This document shows, piece after piece, positions 7,316-13,728 of a DNA stretch of 14,279 nt; position 1 is the first letter of the stretch, and each line of letters begins with the position of its first letter. Under the pieces are notes generated by a model that worked only from the letters and a program-made list of their open reading frames with translations, was not told the DNA's origin and did not search any database. Position numbers and translations under genes: made by a program. This DNA comes from Zoogloeaceae bacterium (lineage in GTDB: Bacteria > Pseudomonadota > Gammaproteobacteria > Burkholderiales > Rhodocyclaceae), in the NCBI GenBank assembly GCA_031290955.1, contig JAISLJ010000192.1, forward strand, positions 1-14,279, given 5' to 3'.

Positions 7316-8491
7316 TCAGTGCAACGTTTGCGGCGCGGCGTCTGCCTGTTCCGGCATGTCCGCATGCACGAGTTCCCCGTCGGCGGTGGGGAAGAGCGGC
7401 GCGCCACAATCGTCACAGAACTCCATTGGCAAGTGATGGTCGAGGATCACGATATCCTTGACGCCGCACTCGCGCAGGACGACATCAATCTGGGAGACGA
7501 CGTCGGTATGCTCGTCCTCCGCGCCCAGCAGCGCCCAGACGACACCTTGGTAGACGGCGTTGTCCTTGTCACGCGGGGCAATACCAACACGGTATTCCTC
7601 CAGATGCTGGTTGTAGCAGGGCGCGACGACGACCCGCATTTCCTCGGGCAGGAGTCCCAGCGTAGTTTGCAGGAAGGCCACGGAAGCCTTGACGGCGTAG
7701 GGCCGCGAATCCAAATCGCCCTGGCGGCAGGCGCTGTGGTAGGCATCGGCCAGGAGGGGCTGGTAGGCGCAGCCAGTGAAAAGGGAGGCAAGATTGGGAC
7801 TGCCCTGTTTTACCCAGGCGGCCAGCGCCTCTTCGCGGCTGCCGTCCTGCTCGTTCCAACGGAAAAGCGCCGCGCCGTAGGGCACGACGACCACACCGAC
7901 GAGATAGCGCACATCGGAAAGAAAGCGCGTGGTTTCCGGCAGGCCCTGCGTGTCGAGCCGCAGGTTTTCACCCGTCATCGCCCGATCACCCAGATCCTTC
8001 GTCAATTGCCAGACATCGCAAAAGCTGCGCGGCAACTGGTCGGGGCTGAAGAGATAATCGACGAGCGCCAGCCGGGCTTCCGCGCTGAACACATGCGCGC
8101 CCAGTTGCACCTTCAGCGCTTCCAGGTTGCTGCCGCCCAAGGCGCAGGTAGGAATGCCGTAGCGCGACCAGGCAAGGATGGGCGCGGCGAAGAGCTGGAG
8201 ATCGTAGAGCTTGCCGTTTTTCTCGAAGGTCCAGGATTCGGCCTGGGATTCCACGGCGCTCACGAGTTCGTCATGCGCGGCGGAATTGGATTCATAGAGT
8301 CGGTCCATGGCCGTGGTCAGGTCGTCCTCCGCGCCGGACTGGAGCAGGCTGCGGGCGAGGTCGATGAGTCGGCTTTCCCAGAAATTGTCTTCCAGGCGCC
8401 CGCCGGATTCGGACAGACCAACGGCAAGCCGCTGAAGCTCGGCGGCATCGCGGGAAAGACGGTCGCGGCTGCCGAATCGGGAACGTTTCAT
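7316..8491 (-). CDS. DUF2863 family protein
   Basis: This is a 391-residue soluble protein. The N-terminus (MKRSRFGSRDRLSRDAAELQRLAVGLSESGSR-type pattern, here with SGGRLEDNFWE) and the C-terminal CDDCGAPLFPTADGE with VHADMPE match the DUF2863 family of betaproteobacteria as I remember it. The function is unknown. Cys359 and Cys362 form a single CXXC near the C-terminus, which could bind metal only with partner ligands. No signal peptide or membrane segment is seen. The ATG at 8491 fits the family start and has AGGA nine bases upstream; the frame is open further upstream, but that stretch has no family similarity and contains the likely promoter. It leads the minus-strand series and is followed closely by the phosphoesterase gene. 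Confidence 0.82.
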   Translation of the reverse strand: MKRSRFGSRDRLSRDAAELQRLAVGLSESGGRLEDNFWESRLIDLARSLLQSGAEDDLTTAMDRLYESNSAAHDELVSAVESQAESWTFEKNGKLYDLQLFAAPILAWSRYGIPTCALGGSNLEALKVQLGAHVFSAEARLALVDYLFSPDQLPRSFCDVWQLTKDLGDRAMTGENLRLDTQGLPETTRFLSDVRYLVGVVVVPYGAALFRWNEQDGSREEALAAWVKQGSPNLASLFTGCAYQPLLADAYHSACRQGDLDSRPYAVKASVAFLQTTLGLLPEEMRVVVAPCYNQHLEEYRVGIAPRDKDNAVYQGVVWALLGAEDEHTDVVSQIDVVLRECGVKDIVILDHHLPMEFCDDCGAPLFPTADGELVHADMPEQADAAPQTLH

Positions 8492-8520
8492 GGTGCATGA
8501 TCCTGTGTGGGAAAGCGCAT

Positions 8521-8556
8521 ATTGTAACAACTCCGTCCCAAGAAATCCGTCCCCAA
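8521..8556 (-). promoter_or_regulatory. Extended -10 promoter with tandem GGGACGGA boxes before DUF2863
   Basis: On the minus strand, TGTTACAAT (8521-8529) is a near-consensus extended -10, 30 bases before the start codon. Immediately upstream are two direct copies of a box, TTGGGACGGA (8532-8541) and TTGGGGACGGA (8546-8556), about 14 bases apart centre to centre. No good -35 is at the normal spacing, so the promoter may depend on the extended -10 or on an activator bound at the boxes. Confidence 0.4.
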
Positions 8557-8729
8557 TACAAAACCCGTTTCCCTTCGCGGGAACGCGCGTCCGCGCCCCC
8601 GGCACAGCCGCCGATCGCAGAAATATCCTTCCCCTGTTTCCCGAGGACTGATTTTGTCATTTTCGTTTCCGCGCCTGCATGCGCGAAGCGGTCAAGAACA
8701 AATCATCCGGAACGGAACACTTGGCGACT

Positions 8730-8735
8730 ATAATG
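8730..8735 (+). promoter_or_regulatory. Candidate -10 element for the DUF4136 lipoprotein gene
   Basis: A perfect TATAAT lies 41 bases before the lipoprotein start codon. No convincing -35 is found 16-18 bases upstream, so the promoter is only partly supported. It is divergent from the DUF2863 promoter across about 200 bases. Confidence 0.4.
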
Positions 8736-8776
8736 GATTATGTACCCTTCAAAAAAACCAACCGGAGGAACATTCC

Positions 8777-9346
8777 ATGCCCCAAATTCGTTTTTTATTC
8801 TTGCTCCTGCTTGCCTTCTTGCTGGGCGGATGCGCCACGACGCTGACGCCGGAGATTCGGAGCCATGTGAATCCCGACGCGGATTTCAGCCGTTACCGCA
8901 GCTTCGCCTTTTTCAGCCCACTGGGAACGGACAAGGATGGTTACGGCTCCATCCTTTCCCGCCACCTGCGCGACGCGACGCGCCGGGCACTGGAGGCGCG
9001 GGGATATCGCTACACGGAGACGGAGCCCGATCTCCTCGTGAATTTCAGCGCCGATGCCGTCGACAAGGCGGACGTGGTGAGTTTCTCCAGCATGGGCCAC
9101 TACGGTTACCGGGGGCATTGGCACGGACTCTGGCACGGTCACGACACGACGATGCTCCAATATCAGGAAGGTTCCCTGAACCTTGACCTGATCGACGCGC
9201 GGCAAAAACAACTGGTCTGGGAAGGCATCGCCGAAGGCCGGATCACGGAACACGCCCGCCAGAATCTGGAAGCCACGGTGCAATCCATCGTGGAAGGCAT
9301 TTTCCGCCAGTATCCTTATCAGGCCCAAGGGACGGAAGCCAGATGA
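8777..9346 (+). CDS. DUF4136 family lipoprotein
   Basis: The 189-residue product has a signal peptide of type II: a hydrophobic run (6-16) and lipobox LLGGC, making Cys19 the lipidated residue, so the mature protein is probably anchored in the outer membrane (Ala at +2 does not signal inner-membrane retention). The mature part fits DUF4136: PDADFSRYRSFAFF near the start, a conserved ARGYRYTETEPDLLVNF segment, and a C-terminal region with LVWEGIAEGRI and a final IVEGIFRQYP. A His/Gly/Tyr-rich stretch (HYGYRGHWHGLWHGHD) occupies the centre. Function is unknown. The ATG at 8777 is fixed by a strong GGAGGA seven bases upstream. It is monocistronic as far as can be seen. Confidence 0.88.
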   Translation: MPQIRFLFLLLLAFLLGGCATTLTPEIRSHVNPDADFSRYRSFAFFSPLGTDKDGYGSILSRHLRDATRRALEARGYRYTETEPDLLVNFSADAVDKADVVSFSSMGHYGYRGHWHGLWHGHDTTMLQYQEGSLNLDLIDARQKQLVWEGIAEGRITEHARQNLEATVQSIVEGIFRQYPYQAQGTEAR

Positions 9347-9688
9347 CGGGAAGCGGGCAGAGGAAACGTTTGCGGCCGCACCAGAAGGAAACGACGTGGT
9401 TGCCGCTGCCGATCTTCCGTCTTCTTGCCAACTCTCCGTATCAAAACGCGGCGATTCTCCCCCAAAACCCATGCTGAGAACCGAAGCATCAGGCCGGGAT
9501 TGAGGGGCGCGGTCATTTACCGCCGTCAGATGACGATATGCTGGCGTATGTCGGCTGCCTGATGGCAGTATTGCCCGGCGTTACGCCGATACTCACGTTC
9601 TTTGGCTATGGCGGCCCTCACGTCTTGATGTGCGAGACCGTGTTTTGGCGGGCGCGACGCGCAAATTGCCGGAGGGTTCAGGGCGTCC
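9347..9688. other. Intergenic gap with a structured segment
   Basis: No gene is supported in this stretch. It holds a 10-bp palindrome (TGCGGCCGCA, 9384-9393 approximately) and, at 9555-9593, two overlapping hairpins: CTGCC/GGCAG (9555-9559, 9564-9568) with loop TGAT, and AGTAT-TGCC-CGGCG-TTA-CGCCG-ATACT (9567-9593), a two-part stem with a 4-base bulge. They share bases 9567-9568 and so compete. A short open frame from 9538 into the next gene lacks a ribosome site and is not called. Confidence 0.5.
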
Positions 9689-9929
9689 GTTATAGAATCC
9701 TGCCTTCCACGCCCTTCTTTCGCTCATCATGCTGAAGACCCGCGTTCTTACCGCCGTCCTCCTGCTCGCCGTTTTCCTCCCGGCGCTCTTCTGGTTGCCG
9801 CAAGCGTATTGGGCGCTCCTGATGGCGCTCGTCGCCGCCGTCGCCGCTTGGGAGTGGGGCGGATTGGCGGGATTGCAGGCGCGCGGGCGGCTGGCGTTTG
9901 GCGCTCTTGTGCTGGGGATTTGCGCGGCG
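9689..9929 (+). repeat. Direct repeat copy 1: cdsA leader and first 67 codons
   Basis: This copy aligns without gaps to 10701-10941. The 40-base leaders differ at 6 positions and the first 201 coding bases at 12 (about 94% identity), including a 57-base identical run. The leader carries TATAGA at 9691-9696, a possible -10, and has no Shine-Dalgarno sequence before the ATG. Similarity stops abruptly upstream of the leader. Confidence 0.85.
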
Positions 9930-10649
9930 CTCCATTACAGTTCGCCTGCATCGTCCATCCTGTTCATGATGCATGATCCGATGCCTGGTGAGGCGACATT
10001 CGCGCTGTTGCCATACATCGAATTCACGAATGTTCCGGTCGGGCTGGCTTACACGTTTGGCATGCTGGCGCTCCTGTTGTTCTGGGGGCTGGCGTTGCCG
10101 TTCTGGTTGTGGCGGCGCTGGCGTCCGGGGAAAGTCGTTTTGCTGGGACTGGGCGTTTTCCTGATCTGCGCCACATGGCAGGCTTTTGTCGATTGGCGCA
10201 AGATTTCTCCCTGGGCTTTGCTGGCGGTGATGGGCATTGCCTGGGTCGCCGATATTTCCGCCTATTTTGCCGGGCGGAAATTCGGCGGCAGGAAGCTCGC
10301 GCCCAACATCAGTCCCGGCAAGACTTGGGCGGGCGTCTGGGGCGCGTTGGCGGGCGTCGCCGTCTATAGCGCCGTCCTGGGCGTGCTGGACAACCCATTG
10401 CGGGACGCGCTGCCCGGTCAGGCAACGGAGGCGGCCTTGCTGCTGATGTTCGTTTTCCTCGCGCTGGCCGCGCTCGGCATTTTGGGCGATCTGTTTGAAT
10501 CCTTGCTGAAGCGTCAGGCAGGCGTCAAGGACAGCGGCAATGTTTTGCCAGGGCATGGCGGCGTCCTGGATCGCATCGACAGCCTGATGGCGATCCTGCC
10601 GTGCGCCAACGCCCTTTCACTCCTGTTCTTGATTTTCTTCTGGAGATAG
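9729..10649 (+). CDS. cdsA: Phosphatidate cytidylyltransferase (CDP-diacylglycerol synthase), paralogue 1
   Basis: This integral membrane enzyme makes CDP-diacylglycerol from CTP and phosphatidate, the precursor of bacterial phospholipids. The 306-residue product has multiple hydrophobic segments, the RKLAPNISPGKT block (188-199), and the CdsA signature SLLKRxxxxKDSGxxLPGHGGVLDRID ending at Asp284, with all the charged residues in place. Length is slightly above the usual 270-290 because of a roughly 20-residue insertion at about 66-105. The ATG at 9729 is chosen because the paralogue starts at the equivalent base, although neither has a clear ribosome site. A close paralogue follows 91 bases downstream. 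The usual neighbours of cdsA (frr, uppS, dxr) are absent, so a further cdsA may exist elsewhere in the genome. Confidence 0.93.
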   Translation: MLKTRVLTAVLLLAVFLPALFWLPQAYWALLMALVAAVAAWEWGGLAGLQARGRLAFGALVLGICAALHYSSPASSILFMMHDPMPGEATFALLPYIEFTNVPVGLAYTFGMLALLLFWGLALPFWLWRRWRPGKVVLLGLGVFLICATWQAFVDWRKISPWALLAVMGIAWVADISAYFAGRKFGGRKLAPNISPGKTWAGVWGALAGVAVYSAVLGVLDNPLRDALPGQATEAALLLMFVFLALAALGILGDLFESLLKRQAGVKDSGNVLPGHGGVLDRIDSLMAILPCANALSLLFLIFFWR

Positions 10650-10700
10650 CCCGATGATGGCACCTTGGAACAGCAAAATGCCTGCGCGTGATTTTCCGGT

Positions 10701-10941
10701 GTTATAGAATCCTGCCTTTCGCGCCCTTCTTTCGAGTCTCATGCTGAAAACCCGCATCCTCACCGCCGTCCTCCTGCTGGCCGTTTTCCTGCCCGCGCTC
10801 TTCTGGTTGCCGCAAGCGTATTGGGCGCTCCTGATGGCGCTCGTCGCCGCCCTTGCCGCTTGGGAGTGGGGCGGATTGGCGGGATTGCAGGCGCGAGGGC
10901 GGCTGGCGTTTGGCGGTCTTGTGCTGGGGATTTGCGTGGCG
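10701..10941 (+). repeat. Direct repeat copy 2: cdsA leader and first 67 codons
   Basis: This is the second copy of the unit at 9689-9929, about 1012 bases downstream. The leader begins with the same GTTATAGAATCCTGCC, giving a possible -10 TATAGA at 10703-10708. The start codon lies at the same distance (40 bases) as in copy 1. This shows the duplication included the regulatory leader. Confidence 0.85.
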
Positions 10942-11598
10942 GGCAATTTTGTACCGCACACAACTCCTGTGTTGCGCATATCTGATTTTCTGGTTTTGTC
11001 GGCGTTCCTGTTCTGGATACTGGCGCTGCCATTCTGGTTGTGGCGGCGCTGGCGTCCGGGGAAAATCGTTCTCCTGTGTCTGGGCCTTGTCCTGCTCTGC
11101 GCCACATGGCAAACCTTTGTTTATTGGCGTTCTGTTTCTCCCTGGTCCTTGCTGGCAATCATGGGCATTGCCTGGGTTGCCGATACTTCCGCCTATTTTG
11201 CCGGACGCGCCTTCGGCGGCAGGAAACTCGCGCCCAACATCAGCCCCGGCAAGACCTGGGCGGGCGTCTGGGGCGCGTTGGCGGGCGTCGCTGTCTATGG
11301 CGCGATCCTGACCTGGCAATTTCTCCCGTGGCGCTGGTTGTCGTCAAATCAGATCATGGTCAGGATCTCATTGCTGATGTTCGCTTTTCTCGCGCTCTCC
11401 ATCCTCGGCATTCTGGGCGATCTTCTTGAATCCCTGCTGAAGCGTCAGGCGGGCCTCAAGGATAGCAGCGCCATCCTGCCGGGGCATGGCGGCGTATTGG
11501 ACCGCGTCGACAGCATGATGGCCATCCTGCCGTGCTCCCTCTATTTTTTCAACTTGCCTTTGGGCGTCCGTTATTATTGGTGGTCGCCTGCATACTGA
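10741..11598 (+). CDS. cdsA: Phosphatidate cytidylyltransferase, paralogue 2
   Basis: The 285-residue membrane protein is a tandem paralogue of the preceding gene. The first 67 residues differ at only a handful of positions, and the RKLAPNISPGKTWAG block and signature (Ser231 to Asp257, KDSS in place of KDSG) are intact, so it is likely active. It differs from paralogue 1 at about 68-90 (a shorter loop), about 189-210 (TWQFLPWRWLSSNQIMV), and in its last 20 residues (aromatic FNLPLGVRYYWW tail). All three are loop or terminal regions between membrane segments. The conserved and variable blocks alternate, suggesting duplication followed by selective divergence, or patchwork recombination. It probably has its own promoter within the duplicated leader. 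Confidence 0.92.
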   Translation: MLKTRILTAVLLLAVFLPALFWLPQAYWALLMALVAALAAWEWGGLAGLQARGRLAFGGLVLGICVAGNFVPHTTPVLRISDFLVLSAFLFWILALPFWLWRRWRPGKIVLLCLGLVLLCATWQTFVYWRSVSPWSLLAIMGIAWVADTSAYFAGRAFGGRKLAPNISPGKTWAGVWGALAGVAVYGAILTWQFLPWRWLSSNQIMVRISLLMFAFLALSILGILGDLLESLLKRQAGLKDSSAILPGHGGVLDRVDSMMAILPCSLYFFNLPLGVRYYWWSPAY

Positions 11599-11620
11599 GC
11601 GGGAACGGGCAAGCGTGCCA

Positions 11621-11640
11621 TGTATCCGGTTGTATCCGGT
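11621..11640 (+). repeat. Perfect tandem 10-bp repeat upstream of asnO
   Basis: TGTATCCGGT occurs twice in direct succession (11621-11630 and 11631-11640), about one helical turn apart and 68-87 bases before the amidotransferase start. The spacing would put two protein subunits on the same face of the helix, so an operator is possible. Confidence 0.6.
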
Positions 11641-11649
11641 CGGGATGGG

Positions 11650-11676
11650 TTGCTTCGCTCCCTGATCTGCTACACT
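11650..11676 (+). promoter_or_regulatory. Weak candidate promoter of the amidotransferase gene
   Basis: TTGCTT (11650-11655) and TACACT (11671-11676) are separated by only 15 bases, shorter than ideal. It lies just downstream of the tandem 10-bp repeat and 32 bases before the start codon. This is a tentative call. Confidence 0.3.
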
Positions 11677-11707
11677 CCTTTGCCCAGACTTTCCCAAAGG
11701 GTTTCCC

Positions 11708-13483
11708 ATGTGCGGCATTTGTGGCGAGTTGCGTTTCGATCATCAGGGCGCGGATGTCGATGCGCTGGAACGAATGATGAACGCCCTGCGGCGGCGCGGG
11801 CCGGATAGCGGCGGCAGTTTCCAGGAAGAGGCGCTGGCCTTCGGGCATCGGCGGCTGGCGGTGATCGACCTTTCGGCGCAGGCCAACCAGCCCATGCTGG
11901 ACGCGGCGCTCGGTCTCGCCCTCGTCTTCAACGGCACCATCTACAACTACCGGGAACTGCGACAGGAATTGCGCGCCCTGGGCTATTCGTTCTTTTCTGA
12001 AGGCGATACGGAAGTCATCCTGAAGGCGTATCACGCCTGGGGACGCGCATGCCTTGCCCGCCTGGACGGCATGTTCGCCTTCGCGCTTTGGGATCGTGCC
12101 CGCAAGTGCCTCTTTCTCGCCCGCGACCGTTTCGGCATCAAGCCGCTCTATTTCACACAGGATGTCCAGCGGCTGCGTTTTGCCTCCACCCTCCCTGCCC
12201 TGCTCGCGGGCGGCGGCATTTCCCACGACCTGGACCCGGTGGCGCTGCAATTCCAATTCACTTTGCATGGCTCCGTCCCCGCGCCGCACACGGTGCTGGC
12301 GCAAGTGCGCAAGCTGTCCCCGGCCAGTTTTCTGGAAATCGACGCACAAGGGAAAAGCACGGAGGAATGCTATTGGCGCCTGGAAGCCAGCCGCCCCGTT
12401 CCGGAACCCGGCACGGCAGAATCCCTGGAGAGCACGGCGCAGGCGCTTGCCGCCGCCGTCCGGAGCCATTTGCATGCGGCGGATGTGCCCGTGGGCGTCC
12501 TGCTTTCCGGCGGGCTGGATTCCAGTCTGCTGGTGGCGCTTCTGGCCGAAGCGGGCGAGCGGGAAATCCGCACCTTCTCCATCGGCTTTCACGACCAGCC
12601 GGAAGAAGCGGGGAACGAATTCCACTACTCCGATCTCGTCGCCCGCCACTACGGCACCCGGCATTGCCGCTATTTGATCGCGGATTCCGAAATGCTCACC
12701 GCCTTGCCGGAGGCCATCGCGGCCATGTCCGAACCCATGTTCAGCCAGGATAACGTCGCCTTCTATCTCCTCGCCCGCGAGGTTCGGCGCGAGGTGAAGG
12801 CGGTGCTCTCCGGGCAGGGGGCGGACGAGGTGTTCGGCGGCTATTTCTGGTATGCGCGGATGGCGGCGGAAAGTGCGGAAGAACCACCGCTTGCGCGTTT
12901 CGCCCGGCATTATTTCGACCGCGACCCGGACGAATACCGGGAGATGATCGCCCCGGAACATCTGGTTTGCGACCACGTTGGCCCACTGATTGCGCGCCGC
13001 CTCGCCGAACCGGGGGCCGACACGTTCCTGGATGCCGTCCTGCGACTGGACGCGACAACCCTGATCGTGGACGACCCGGTCAAGCGTATGGATAACATGA
13101 CCATGGCCTGGGGACTGGAAGCGCGCGTGCCCTTTCTCGACAAGACGCTGGTAGAGACCGCCATGCGGCTTTCTCCGGCGCTGCGTCTCATGGAGAACGG
13201 CAAATATCCCCTGAAGCATCTGGCGCGCCGCCTGCTGCCGCGCGAGGTCATCGAGCGCCCCAAGGGCTATTTCCCCACGCCCGCCCTGAAATACCTGCGC
13301 GGCGGCTTTCTCGATTTCATCCGCGACACGCTGGAAGCCCCCGCCTGCCGGGAACGCGGCCTCTACAACCGCGCCTACGTGGAAAAACTCCTGACCGAAC
13401 CGCTCCAACACTTTACCCGCCTGGAAGGCAACAAGCTCTGGCATCTGGCGGCGCTGGAAGCCTGGCTGCAAACACACCTCTAG
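11708..13483 (+). CDS. asnO: Glutamine-dependent amidotransferase of the asparagine synthase family, probably N-acetylglutaminylglutamine amidotransferase
   Basis: The 591-residue product has an N-terminal class II glutaminase domain with nucleophile Cys2 (MCGICGE), RRRGPDSGG, FNGTIYNY and GDTEV, then an asparagine-synthase ATP-pyrophosphatase domain with the P-loop SGGLDSS (267-273) and SGQGADEVFGGY (about 374). Several long blocks, including AAMSEPMFSQDNVAFYLL, DDPVKRMDNMTMAWGLEARV and RPKGYFPTPALKYLRG, match my recollection of the AsnO subgroup, which amidates N-acetylglutaminylglutamine to the osmoprotectant NAGGN, rather than ordinary AsnB. In characterised genomes asnO sits beside ngg (acetyltransferase plus ATP-grasp) and often a peptidase; neither flank here carries them. 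All catalytic residues look intact. The start is fixed by the Cys2 requirement; AAAGGG lies upstream. The stop TAG overlaps the edge of an inserted element. A generic AsnB assignment is the alternative. Confidence 0.9.
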   Translation: MCGICGELRFDHQGADVDALERMMNALRRRGPDSGGSFQEEALAFGHRRLAVIDLSAQANQPMLDAALGLALVFNGTIYNYRELRQELRALGYSFFSEGDTEVILKAYHAWGRACLARLDGMFAFALWDRARKCLFLARDRFGIKPLYFTQDVQRLRFASTLPALLAGGGISHDLDPVALQFQFTLHGSVPAPHTVLAQVRKLSPASFLEIDAQGKSTEECYWRLEASRPVPEPGTAESLESTAQALAAAVRSHLHAADVPVGVLLSGGLDSSLLVALLAEAGEREIRTFSIGFHDQPEEAGNEFHYSDLVARHYGTRHCRYLIADSEMLTALPEAIAAMSEPMFSQDNVAFYLLAREVRREVKAVLSGQGADEVFGGYFWYARMAAESAEEPPLARFARHYFDRDPDEYREMIAPEHLVCDHVGPLIARRLAEPGADTFLDAVLRLDATTLIVDDPVKRMDNMTMAWGLEARVPFLDKTLVETAMRLSPALRLMENGKYPLKHLARRLLPREVIERPKGYFPTPALKYLRGGFLDFIRDTLEAPACRERGLYNRAYVEKLLTEPLQHFTRLEGNKLWHLAALEAWLQTHL

Positions 13484-13625
13484 CAGGCTGCCCAAAAACT
13501 ATACAGGAGCATATCGCACGGCATAATGCCGAACGTAACACATTGTTTTGTAAAGAATTTATGAGATGCCATATGAAATAAACGTGACAAAAGAATGGTT
13601 TTCGTGGTTTTTGGGCAGCCTGTTA
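13481..13625. mobile_element. MITE-like element with TA target duplication
   Basis: Perfect 16-bp terminal inverted repeats, CAGGCTGCCCAAAAAC (13484-13499) and its complement (13607-13622), bound a 141-bp unit (13483-13623) flanked by TA on both sides. The TA duplication and small size suggest a non-autonomous relative of an IS630/Tc1-type element. The interior is much more AT-rich than the flanks, has no coding capacity, and contains a short palindrome, CGGCAT-A-ATGCCG (13519-13531). The left TA plus the next G form the asnO stop codon; removing the element leaves TAG again. Confidence 0.8.
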
Positions 13626-13728
13626 GACACTTCGTCGCACCTGCGAAATCCATCCCCCATAATTTTTTGTTGAACCTCAACCGACGAGCAGCCTCTGATG
13701 AAATTTCGCCTGTGCCTGCTTGTCGGTG

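Noticed and set aside
9347..9728. tRNA, rRNA or CRISPR content in the longest gap
   Set aside because: No cloverleaf with a T-loop sequence and no regularly spaced repeats were seen here or elsewhere in the window.
9538..9735. A 65-codon open frame whose LPGVTPILTFFGYGG stretch recalls the C-terminal LPxVxxxLxxFSYGG of RodA/FtsW
   Set aside because: It lacks a ribosome site, the sequence before and after does not continue the family, and it overlaps the structured hairpins and the cdsA start. The resemblance is short enough to be chance.
11549..13495. A 648-codon minus-strand open frame opposite asnO
   Set aside because: It is the antisense shadow of asnO; the + strand product has complete catalytic motifs.
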